NCBI GenBank assembly: GCA_903928915.1
Contig: CAIYSL010000106.1
Span: forward strand, 1 to 55,181
Length of the DNA: 55,181 nucleotides
Source of the DNA: an uncultured Syntrophobacterales bacterium
GTDB taxonomy: Bacteria; Desulfobacterota; Syntrophia; Syntrophales; UBA5619
Direction: 5' to 3'
The first letter of the stretch is position 1. Each line of letters starts with the position of its first letter. A program made the translations under genes and the position numbers. This document shows positions 41,374-48,763 of the stretch, piece by piece. A model generated the notes under the pieces. That model saw only the letters and a list, made by a program, of their open reading frames with translations, was not told the origin of the DNA and searched no databases.

Positions 41374-42150
41374 ATGGACCCACAAGCGATCACCACCTGT
41401 CCCCGCAGATCCGGGGAAGACAAAATCATCGAAATCACCGGCATGCACAAGTGGTTCGGCGACCTGCACGTCCTGAACGACGTCAACATGTCCGTCTTCA
41501 AAGGCGAGCGGATCGTCATCTGCGGCCCCTCGGGATCGGGTAAATCGACCCTCATCCGCTGCATCAACCGCCTGGAGGAGCATCAGCAGGGCACGATCTG
41601 CGTCGACGGGATCGAACTCACGGGCAACCTCAAGAATATCGAGAAGATCCGGGAAGAGGTGGGGATGGTGTTCCAGCATTTCAACCTCTTTCCGCACCTC
41701 ACCATCATCGAAAACCTGTCGCTCGGCCCCATCTGGGTCAGGAAGAAACCGAAAAAGGAGGCCGAGGAGATGGCGATGTACTACCTGGACAAGGTCCACA
41801 TCGCCGAGCAGGCGCACAAGTACCCGGGGCAGCTCTCCGGAGGCCAGCAGCAGCGCGTCGCCATCGCCCGCAGCCTCTGCATGAAACCGAAGGTGATGCT
41901 CTTCGACGAGCCGACCTCCGCCCTCGACCCCGAGATGGTGAAGGAGGTGCTGGACGTGATGATCAACCTGGCCGAAGAGGGGATGACCATGATCGTCGTC
42001 TCGCACGAGATGGGGTTCGCAAAAAGCGTCGCCCATCGGGTCATCTTCATGGATTTCGGCCAATTGGTCGAAGAGAACACCCCGCACGAATTTTTCACGA
42101 ACCCGCAGCACGAACGGACAAAGCTGTTCCTGAGCCAGATCCTGCACTGA
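41374..42150 (+). CDS. aapP: General L-amino-acid ABC transporter, ATPase AapP
   Basis: A 258-residue ATPase of the polar-amino-acid ABC group. Walker [14 protein letters not shown] loop [13 protein letters not shown], signature [15 protein letters not shown], Walker [17 protein letters not shown] and the switch [27 protein letters not shown] are all intact. It energises AapQM and closes the four-gene transporter, which stands between two cytochrome/FeS/NrfD modules on the same strand. Confidence 0.95.
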   Translation: MDPQAITTCPRRSGEDKIIEITGMHKWFGDLHVLNDVNMSVFKGERIVICGPSGSGKSTLIRCINRLEEHQQGTICVDGIELTGNLKNIEKIREEVGMVFQHFNLFPHLTIIENLSLGPIWVRKKPKKEAEEMAMYYLDKVHIAEQAHKYPGQLSGGQQQRVAIARSLCMKPKVMLFDEPTSALDPEMVKEVLDVMINLAEEGMTMIVVSHEMGFAKSVAHRVIFMDFGQLVEENTPHEFFTNPQHERTKLFLSQILH

Positions 42151-42223
42151 CCGACAGGAGGTCGATACATTCTTCCCGCGGCCGGGGCGGGTGAGCCGGA
42201 GTCTGCCGTATCGCCGCGGCCGT

Positions 42224-42252
42224 TTGACATCACCCTGTCACAGTCTTATCTT
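42224..42252 (+). promoter_or_regulatory. Upstream promoter P1 for module 2
   Basis: TTGACA (42224-42229) and TATCTT (42247-42252) are separated by 17 bp. It may give a longer leader transcript to module 2. Confidence 0.6.
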
Positions 42253-42412
42253 AACGCCATGGTGAGGCGACGGCCGCCGCAGTTTTCCAATCCGCGGCAT
42301 GTCGGGGCAAGGCGGTTCTCGCGTCAAGGCCCCGTGCCGGATCAGGATCAGACAGGGGAATGGGAGAGCGCGTTGCCGAGCGAAAGATTCTCTACAAATA
42401 CTATGAAAATGC

Positions 42413-42441
42413 TTGACAGGTAACCGCCATCCTCCTATACT
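42413..42441 (+). promoter_or_regulatory. Main promoter P2 for module 2
   Basis: TTGACA (42413-42418) and TATACT (42436-42441) are separated by exactly 17 bp, a near-consensus sigma-70-type promoter 160 bp upstream of the cytochrome gene. Confidence 0.85.
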
Positions 42442-42600
42442 CTTCTTCCAACAGCGCGTTACATCAGGCAATACGAGCGTAAACACCATCACCCATACGT
42501 CGACGCGACAGGGTGGGCCGACCGGTGATGTGCCGGGAGCCAGGGATCGAGCCCCCTGATCCCCGCGAAGGTACGGATCGATTGAAGTAGGAGGGATGGC

Positions 42601-43344
42601 ATGAAATTTCTTCAGAAACTTCCTGAACAGGCCCTGCGGATCCTCGTCGTATTCGTCATCTTGGCGACGGGGATGCTCCTTGTCCGGCAATTCGTCATCC
42701 CCGCCGACATGAAAGACATGACGCTGATCCAGACGGCGACCATGGAGCGGGAGGCGGACAAGGAAGCCAAATACGCCGGAGCGGCCGTCTGCGTGCAGTG
42801 CCATGAAAAGCAGCAGGAGATAAAAAGGGGTGGGTACCATCGCGACCTCTCCTGCGAGTCCTGCCACGACGCCGCACAAAAGCACGCCGACAGTCCGACG
42901 GAGGTCAAGCCGGTATCGCCCAGGAAGCGCGATTACTGCGTCTACTGCCATTCCTACAACGCCTCGCGGCCGACCGGGTTTCCCCAGATCAACCCCGATA
43001 CGCACAACCCGCGGAAACCCTGTATCACCTGCCACAACCCCCACAACCCCAAACCGACCCAGCCGCCGCGCTCCTGCGCAGCCTGCCATGCCCAGATCGA
43101 GCGGACCAAGGCGGCGTCGTACCATGCCCAGCTTGCCTGCACCGTCTGTCACACCACGCCGGAAAAGCACAAGACCGAGCCCCGGACCGTGACCCCGACC
43201 AAACCGGATAAGCGGGAATTCTGCGGGAAGTGCCACAGCGAAGGCAAGGGTGCCAAGGGGGTGCCCACCGTCGACATGGCCACCCATGGAGAAAAATATG
43301 TGTGCTGGCAGTGCCATTACCCCCACATGTTAGGAGGAATCTAA
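42601..43344 (+). CDS. Membrane-anchored octahaem cytochrome c
   Basis: A 247-residue protein with an N-terminal helix (LRILVVFVILATGMLLVRQFVI) that looks like an uncleaved anchor, and eight CxxCH motifs: CVQCH, CESCH, CVYCH, CITCH, CAACH, CTVCH, CGKCH and CWQCH. The motifs come in similar pairs, suggesting internal duplication of a tetrahaem unit. It probably shuttles electrons between the membrane FeS/NrfD pair and periplasmic or outer partners. AGGAGG precedes the ATG. Its stop shares one base with the start of the FeS gene. Confidence 0.92.
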   Translation: MKFLQKLPEQALRILVVFVILATGMLLVRQFVIPADMKDMTLIQTATMEREADKEAKYAGAAVCVQCHEKQQEIKRGGYHRDLSCESCHDAAQKHADSPTEVKPVSPRKRDYCVYCHSYNASRPTGFPQINPDTHNPRKPCITCHNPHNPKPTQPPRSCAACHAQIERTKAASYHAQLACTVCHTTPEKHKTEPRTVTPTKPDKREFCGKCHSEGKGAKGVPTVDMATHGEKYVCWQCHYPHMLGGI

Positions 43345-44090
43345 TGGATCGACGGGACTTTCTCAGACGGCTCTGTCTGCTCATCGCGTCCACGGGCATG
43401 ACGGGAGGGATGTCCGCGGCCGCCTGGGCGCGGATCATCCACAAGGATTACGATGCCTCCCGGCACTACTACGGCATGGGGATCGACGTGGATAAGTGCA
43501 TCGGCTGCGGCAGGTGCATGCAGGCCTGCAAGACGGAAAACGCAGTGCCCGCCCCCCCCTTCTACTTTCGCACCTGGGTGGAGCGGTACGTGATCAAGAC
43601 GGACCGGAGCGTGACGGTCAGCACCATCAGCACGGAGGGTGTGCAACCGACCGACGGCATCGTCGAGAAAGACATGGTGCGCAGTTTCTTCGTCCCGAAA
43701 CTCTGCAACCAGTGCGCCCACCCCCCCTGCGTCCAGGTCTGTCCGGTCGGCGCCACCTTCACCTCCGACGACGGGGTCGTGCTGGTGGACACGAAGCGGT
43801 GCATCGGCTGCCGGTACTGTATCCAGGCCTGTCCGTACGGGGTCCGCTACCTCCACCCGGTAACGCGGGTCGCCGACAAGTGCAATTTCTGCTACCACCG
43901 CCTGGTGCGCGGCCTGCTGCCCGCCTGCGTGGAGGTCTGCCCGACCCAGGCACGGCTGTTCGGCGACCTGAAGAGCGTGGCCAGTCCCTTGGGGCGGTTC
44001 GTCAGGATGAACAAAGTGCACGTCCTGAAGCCCTACCTGAACACGGACCCCAAGGTGTATTACGCGAATCTTGACGGCGAGGTGAACTGA
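43344..44090 (+). CDS. Tat-exported four-cluster ferredoxin subunit, module 2
   Basis: A 248-residue iron-sulfur protein. A twin-arginine signal (MDRRDFLRRLCLLIASTGMTGG) is followed by CIGCGRCMQAC, CNQCAHPPCVQVCP, CIGCRYCIQACP and CNFCYHRLVRGLLPACVEVCP, a pattern for four [4Fe-4S] clusters. It is shorter than the module 1 paralogue (299 residues), lacking its long linker after the signal. TAGGAGGAAT precedes the ATG, which overlaps the cytochrome stop by one base. The NrfD gene starts one base after its stop. Confidence 0.93.
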   Translation: MDRRDFLRRLCLLIASTGMTGGMSAAAWARIIHKDYDASRHYYGMGIDVDKCIGCGRCMQACKTENAVPAPPFYFRTWVERYVIKTDRSVTVSTISTEGVQPTDGIVEKDMVRSFFVPKLCNQCAHPPCVQVCPVGATFTSDDGVVLVDTKRCIGCRYCIQACPYGVRYLHPVTRVADKCNFCYHRLVRGLLPACVEVCPTQARLFGDLKSVASPLGRFVRMNKVHVLKPYLNTDPKVYYANLDGEVN

Positions 44091-44091
44091 A

Positions 44092-45291
44092 ATGGAAGCA
44101 GTCCAGCATTTTACCGAACTTGCCAAACAGGTGGTGGGGTTCATCTACCCCAACGAGATCGAAATCCACTGGTCGATCCTGATCGTGGTCTATCCCTACA
44201 TCACGGGACTCGTCGCCGGGGCCTTCATCCTTGCGTCACTCGTCAAGGTGTTCAACGTCAAGGAGCTCCAGCCCACCTACCGGCTGGCCCTGCTCACGGC
44301 GCTGGCCTTTCTGCTGATCGCCCCCCTGCCACTGCAGCTCCACCTCGGCCGGCCGGAGCGCTCCTTCGAGATGTTCCTGACCCCCCAGCTCAGCTCCGCC
44401 ATGGCCATGTTCGGGTTCGTCTACCTCTGGTACCTGATGGTCGTGCTGCTCCTGGAGATCTGGTTCGAGTACCGCCGGGATATGATCGTCTGGTCCGGCG
44501 AAGCGACGGGGGTAAAGAAATGGGCGCTCAAGATCCTCTCGCTGTTTTCCACCGACGTTAGCGAAAAGGCCGTCGCCTTCGATAAGAAGACGGTCAAGAT
44601 CATCACGGTCATCGGCATCCCCTCGGCCTTTCTGCTCCACGGGTACGTGGGGTTCATCTTCGGCTCGATCAAGGCCAACCCCTGGTGGAGCAGCGTCATG
44701 ATGCCCGTCGTCTTCCTGTTTTCGGCCATCGTCTCGGGGATCGCCATCGTCATGCTCCTGTACATGATCGTCGTGCCGCTCAGGGGCGGGAAGATCGACA
44801 TGCAATGCCTCGACAAGATGGCCTCCTTCCTGTTCTATGCCGTGATCGTCGACTTCTCCATCGAGGTGCTCGACTTCATCCACCGTCTGTACGAAAGCGA
44901 GGAGTCGATCAAGATCCTCTCCGCGCTCGTGGAGACGAAGCTGTTCATGAGCCTGGTCATCCTCCAGATCCTGCTGGGCATGCTGCTGCCGCTGGGGGTG
45001 ATGGTGGTCATCCGGGTGTTCAAGCTGCAGGAGGAGGTGCGGAAGCTGTTGTACTTCGTCTGCGGGCTTCTGATCCAGCTCGGGATCTTCAGCACCCGGT
45101 GGAACGTGGTGATCGGCGGCCAGCTGTTCTCGAAGAGCTTTCGCGGATTGACGACCTACAAGATGGAGCTGATGGGGATCGAGGGGCTCCTCGTCGCCGT
45201 GGCGCTGTTGATCATCCCCTTCGTGATCCTCGCGGTGCTGCTCAACCTCCTTCCCCCCTGGAAGAAGGAAGAACTCGCCCGCACCACCTAG
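44092..45291 (+). CDS. NrfD/PsrC-type membrane subunit, module 2
   Basis: A 399-residue protein with nine or ten membrane helices, e.g. HWSILIVVYPYITGLVAGAFILASLV, LALLTALAFLLIAPLPLQLHLGRPERSFEMF, FGFVYLWYLMVVLLLEIWFEY and GVMVVIRVF. The LGRPER motif after helix two is the NrfD-family counterpart of LGRPDR in module 1. It should face the quinone pool. It differs clearly from its module 1 paralogue in sequence and helix spacing, so the modules are not a recent duplication. It ends the plus-strand block, facing the glutamine amidotransferase gene. Confidence 0.92.
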   Translation: MEAVQHFTELAKQVVGFIYPNEIEIHWSILIVVYPYITGLVAGAFILASLVKVFNVKELQPTYRLALLTALAFLLIAPLPLQLHLGRPERSFEMFLTPQLSSAMAMFGFVYLWYLMVVLLLEIWFEYRRDMIVWSGEATGVKKWALKILSLFSTDVSEKAVAFDKKTVKIITVIGIPSAFLLHGYVGFIFGSIKANPWWSSVMMPVVFLFSAIVSGIAIVMLLYMIVVPLRGGKIDMQCLDKMASFLFYAVIVDFSIEVLDFIHRLYESEESIKILSALVETKLFMSLVILQILLGMLLPLGVMVVIRVFKLQEEVRKLLYFVCGLLIQLGIFSTRWNVVIGGQLFSKSFRGLTTYKMELMGIEGLLVAVALLIIPFVILAVLLNLLPPWKKEELARTT

Positions 45292-45306
45292 CCGGTGGGC
45301 AGCGCC

Positions 45307-46026
45307 TCACCCCGGCGGCGCCGTGAGGAACGACAGCAGCTCGGCCATCAGGCGGTTGTTCTCCCCGTAGCGCTCGGGCGGGGCGGCCAGGATCTCCGCC
45401 GCGGGCTGGACCCACCGCGCGGGGACCAACTCGTCACGGCCGGCGTCCACAATCGCGGCCGCCGCCTGCGGCGTCATCTCCAGGTGGAACTGCAGCCCCA
45501 CCACCCTCCGCCCGTACTGGAAGGCCTGGTTTCGGCAGGCAGCGCTCCGCGCCAGGTGCAGGGCCCCCGCAGGCAGCGCGAAGGTCTCCCCGTGCCAGTG
45601 GAAGACGAGCGACTCCCCGGGAAACCGGAAGATAGGGGTCGCTTGTGGCGGCAAGGGATCCGGGGGAGACAGGGAAGCGACGGGAAACCAGCCGATCTCC
45701 TTCTCCCCGTTGGGAGTGACGCGGCCGCCGAGCGCGGCGGCGATCAGCTGCGCCCCCAGACAGACCCCCAGGACCGCCTTCCCCCTGCCGATCACCTCCG
45801 CGACAAACCGCTTCTCGGCAGCGAGCCAGGGATAGCGCCCCTCGTCGTTGACGCTCATCGGTCCGCCCATCAGGATCAAGAGGTCGATCCCGTCTGGATC
45901 GGGCAGGGCGGGATCGGCAAAAAACCGGGTGGCCGTGACGACGGCGCCCTGCCCGGCGAGCCAGGTTTCGATGCTGCCGAGCCCCTCGAAGGGGACGTGC
46001 TGGAAGAGATGGGCGTGCAGGGGCAT
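45307..46026 (-). CDS. Class I glutamine amidotransferase-like protein (GuaA N-domain type)
   Basis: A 239-residue protein with the triad-bearing amidotransferase fold. The nucleophile elbow is AVLGVCLGAQLIAAALGG (Cys about residue 95), and the His-Glu part is VVGLQFHLEMTP. LLILMGGPMSVNDEGRYPWL is typical of stand-alone GMP-synthase-like amidotransferases. It is probably a hydrolase of gamma-glutamyl or glutamine substrates, but the acceptor is unknown. It follows hypB by three bases, so it is likely part of the hypAB transcript. Confidence 0.85.
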   Translation of the reverse strand: MPLHAHLFQHVPFEGLGSIETWLAGQGAVVTATRFFADPALPDPDGIDLLILMGGPMSVNDEGRYPWLAAEKRFVAEVIGRGKAVLGVCLGAQLIAAALGGRVTPNGEKEIGWFPVASLSPPDPLPPQATPIFRFPGESLVFHWHGETFALPAGALHLARSAACRNQAFQYGRRVVGLQFHLEMTPQAAAAIVDAGRDELVPARWVQPAAEILAAPPERYGENNRLMAELLSFLTAPPG

Positions 46027-46029
46027 GGG

Positions 46030-46707
46030 TTATCCTTTCCGCTTCCGGAACGCATCGATCTCCGCGCCAAGCCAGCCAAGCCACCGGTCGATCCCCTCCC
46101 CCGTCCGGCACGACAGCGGGAGGATCTGCATCCCCGGGTTGAGGCGGTGCGCCCGCTGGCCGAGGACCTCCAGGTCGAAATCGGAACCTGCCAGATAATC
46201 GATCTTGCTGACCACAAGCAGGTCGCTGACGGAGAAGATCAGCGGGTACTTGAGGGGCTTGTCGTCCCCCTCGGGCACGCTCAGGATGACCACCTTCCGG
46301 CTGGCGCCGGTGTCGAACTCGGCGGGACAGACGAGGTTCCCCACGTTCTCGACGAAGATCACGTCCAGCGCCGCGAGGTCCAGCTCCCCCAGGGCCGCGG
46401 CAATCATCGGCGCGTCGAGATGGCAGGCGCCGCCGGTCCGGATCTGCACCGCCGGGATCCCCTCCCGGGCCACCTTCTCCGCGTCGACGGTGGCATCGAT
46501 ATCCCCCTCGATCACGGCGATCCGGTACGCGTCTTTCAACGCCCGGACGGTCTTCAGGATCAGGCTGGTCTTGCCCGAACCGGGCGAGGACATCAGGTTC
46601 ACCATGAAGACGCGGTGCCGCTCCAGCCGGGCACGGATGTCACCGGCCTCCTGCCGGTTTTCGGCCAACACTTCCTGGCGGACCTCGATTAACCGCACCT
46701 CAGCCAT
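46030..46707 (-). CDS. hypB: Hydrogenase nickel incorporation GTPase HypB
   Basis: A 225-residue GTPase that loads nickel into [NiFe]-hydrogenase precursors. The P loop is LMSSPGSGKTSLI, followed by EGDIDATVDAEKV, the metal-site block GGACHLDAPMI, ENVGNLVCPAEFD, and the guanine-specificity motif SKIDYL. It lacks the His-rich N-terminal stretch seen in some HypB proteins. I chose the ATG at 46707, which overlaps the hypA stop by one base. No hydrogenase structural genes lie in the window. Confidence 0.94.
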   Translation of the reverse strand: MAEVRLIEVRQEVLAENRQEAGDIRARLERHRVFMVNLMSSPGSGKTSLILKTVRALKDAYRIAVIEGDIDATVDAEKVAREGIPAVQIRTGGACHLDAPMIAAALGELDLAALDVIFVENVGNLVCPAEFDTGASRKVVILSVPEGDDKPLKYPLIFSVSDLLVVSKIDYLAGSDFDLEVLGQRAHRLNPGMQILPLSCRTGEGIDRWLGWLGAEIDAFRKRKG

Positions 46708-47057
46708 CAGACCACCTCGATCCCTTCGACGAAGCACTCCCGTCCGGTGGCCAGCGTCATCGCTTCCGAGGCACAGCGGGGACAGCGGATCGTCTCCCGC
46801 GAACGGGGATCAGCCGGGAAATGGTCGCCGCAGGCGTCACACCGGAAGGTAACCGGGATGCGCTCGATGCGGATACGGGCACCTTCGGCGATCGTCCCCC
46901 GGCTGAGATAGTCGAAGTAGCGCTGCATCCACTCATTCACCAGATCGCTCAGGGCGCCGATCCGCACACTGACGCTGACGACCCGCACGGCCCCGCCGGC
47001 GCCGGCGTGGCGGAGGACGACCTGGAGGAGACTCTCGGTTACGGAAAGTTCGTGCAT
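46707..47057 (-). CDS. hypA: Hydrogenase maturation nickel chaperone HypA
   Basis: A 116-residue nickel chaperone. It begins MHELSVTESLLQ, with the nickel-binding His2, and carries the zinc site CDAC...CPRC (residues about 73-97). The ATG at 47057 is fixed by the required MHE start. It is coupled to hypB by a one-base overlap and lies 25 bases downstream of the receiver-HPt gene on the same strand. Confidence 0.94.
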   Translation of the reverse strand: MHELSVTESLLQVVLRHAGAGGAVRVVSVSVRIGALSDLVNEWMQRYFDYLSRGTIAEGARIRIERIPVTFRCDACGDHFPADPRSRETIRCPRCASEAMTLATGRECFVEGIEVV

Positions 47058-47082
47058 AGCGCCGGACAGGAGTGCGGAACCG

Positions 47083-47937
47083 TTAGCGGAGTTTGTCCAG
47101 GGCCGCGCGGACGCGCGCATACTCCGCCTCGAGCGCGGCCCGACGGCACGCCGCCCCATCCAGCTGGCCGGCGCGTCCCAGCATCTCCATCTCCTTGCAC
47201 ATCCCGGAAAAGGTCAGGGCGCCGAGGTACGCACTCGACGACTTGAGTGTGTGAGCCGCCCGGGTGAATGCTTCCGCGTTCTTGCCCGCGAGGGCCTCCC
47301 CGAGCCCCTGCATCAGCGGCAGGGAGCTGTCGAGATACAGCGAGACGACATTTTTCAGGATATCCTCCCCCCCGGGAGGCTGGAGCGCGACGATCGCCGC
47401 GATCGCTTTGGGGTCGATCGGGGAGGGCTCCCCCCGCCCGGGTGCGCCGCCCGCCGGAGACGCCGGCGTCTCTTGGCGCGGGCCTCCCGTCGCCGGCCCC
47501 GTTCCCGGCGCTCCCGCCTGCCGGAGGGGGAGCCACCGCTCGAGGAGCAACCGGACCCCCTGGATGCTGAAGGGCTTGCCCAGGAAATCGTCCATGCCCG
47601 CCCGCAGGCACCGCTCCCGGTCCTCATCGGTGGCCAGGCCGGTCAGGGCGACAATCGGGATGGGGACGGCAGGGACGCCGCTCTCCCGGCCGCGGGCTTC
47701 CCCCTGACGGATCAGGGCCGTCGTTTCGTACCCGTCCATCCCGGGCATCCGGCAATCCATGAAGATCATGTCGTACCGCTGCCGGGAAAGGGCATCGATC
47801 GCCTCGTGCCCGTTTCCGGCCACGTCCACCCGACATTCGAAATGGGCCAGCATCGCCTTCTCGACCTTCTGGGTCATCGGGTCGTCGTCTACCAAGAGGA
47901 TGGAGGCCATCGCCCACCTGTCCGCGTCATTCGCCAT
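47083..47937 (-). CDS. Receiver-HPt phosphotransfer protein
   Basis: A 284-residue two-domain signalling protein. The receiver domain (10-140) has LLVDDDP, D61 (MIFMDCRMPGMDG), VALTGLAT and the Lys in FLGKPF. A Pro/Gly-rich linker (140-170) leads to an HPt domain (175-284) with H229 in AAHTLKSSSAYLGA. It can accept phosphate and pass it on; there is no DNA-binding domain. It lies directly downstream of the interrupted hybrid kinase and is its likely phosphorelay partner. A start at M10 (47910) is possible. Confidence 0.9.
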   Translation of the reverse strand: MANDADRWAMASILLVDDDPMTQKVEKAMLAHFECRVDVAGNGHEAIDALSRQRYDMIFMDCRMPGMDGYETTALIRQGEARGRESGVPAVPIPIVALTGLATDEDRERCLRAGMDDFLGKPFSIQGVRLLLERWLPLRQAGAPGTGPATGGPRQETPASPAGGAPGRGEPSPIDPKAIAAIVALQPPGGEDILKNVVSLYLDSSLPLMQGLGEALAGKNAEAFTRAAHTLKSSSAYLGALTFSGMCKEMEMLGRAGQLDGAACRRAALEAEYARVRAALDKLR

Positions 47938-47958
47938 ACCCGCACCCTCGACCGTTCC

Positions 47959-48739
47959 TTAGTTTCCCGCCACCGCCCCCCGGCGGGAATGCCTCCCCGC
48001 ACCGGCACGGCTGAAACCGCGAGCACTTTTACCATGGGGGACGGCCCGGGTCAAGGAACAGAATGACCCGCAGAGAGGCCCTCTGGCCCACCGGACGCTG
48101 GCTGCGCCCCGGGGGGGCAGCCAGCGGAAAAGGATGGCGTGCAGGTCTTCCGGCTTGAAGGGCTTGCTCAGGTAGTCGTCCATCCCGGCCGCGATGCACT
48201 GGCGACGGTCCCCGTCCATGGCATGGGCCGTGAGCGCCACGATCGGTGTGCGGGAATCCCCGGGAGCGCCGCCGCGGGAGGCCTCGCGGTCTCTGATCGC
48301 CCGGGTCGCCGCGTACCCGTCCATCTCGGGCATCTGGCAGTCCATCAGGATCAGGTCGTACCGGGCCACATCGAGCGCGGTGAGGGCCTGGCGGCCGTTT
48401 TCCACCACATCGGTGCGACAGCCGAAATAGTCGAGCATCGCCTTGCTGACGGCCTGGTTCACGGGATTGTCCTCCACCAGGAGGATGCGGGTCGCGGAGA
48501 AGCATCCTTCCGGGGCGGCTGCGCCGCCGGGTCGTGATTCTTCGGGATTATCGGGAGCGGGTCGATTCACCAGCGACGCGAAGACGTTGTACAGCTGGGA
48601 TTGCCGGAGCGGTTTCTTGAGGAACGCCCGGATTGCGAGCCCGGTCATCTCTTCGTCCGCTTCCGTACCGGAAATCAGCATCACGATCACCGGGGAGTCG
48701 ATCCCGTCGTCGTTCCTGATCGCTCGGGCAAGCCCGCTG
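47959..48739 (-). pseudogene. Separated 3' part of the hybrid kinase gene (end of receiver 1 and receiver 2)
   Basis: This frame encodes the end of a first receiver (SGLARAIRNDDGIDSPVIVMLISG ... AIRAFLKKPLRQSQLYNVFASLV) and a complete second receiver (RILLVEDNPVNQAVSKAML, LILMDCQMPEMDGYAATRAIRD, VALTAHAM, DDYLSKPFKPEDL). It has no start of its own. It would continue the upstream kinase if one base were restored in each of two poly-G runs (plus-strand C runs at 48852-48858 and 48740-48747). The tail after FRWLP looks unlike a receiver and may be shifted too, at the 48111-48117 run. Confidence 0.8.
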
Positions 48740-48763
48740 CCCCCCCCGGCAATACCGCGTCGA

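Larger units (their letters stand above)
42151..42600 (+). other. Long intergenic region ahead of module 2
   Basis: No convincing gene. It holds two good promoters (42224-42252 and 42413-42441). A 54-codon frame (42259-42423) lies between them without a ribosome-binding site. The 160-bp leader downstream of the second promoter has GC-rich short stems (for example CAGGG/CCCTG near 42542-42560) but no riboswitch that I recognise. Confidence 0.6.

Noticed and set aside
42259-42423. 54-codon ATG frame in the intergenic region before module 2
   Set aside because: It has no ribosome-binding site, an Arg/Pro-rich translation, and its end runs into the -35 hexamer of the second promoter.
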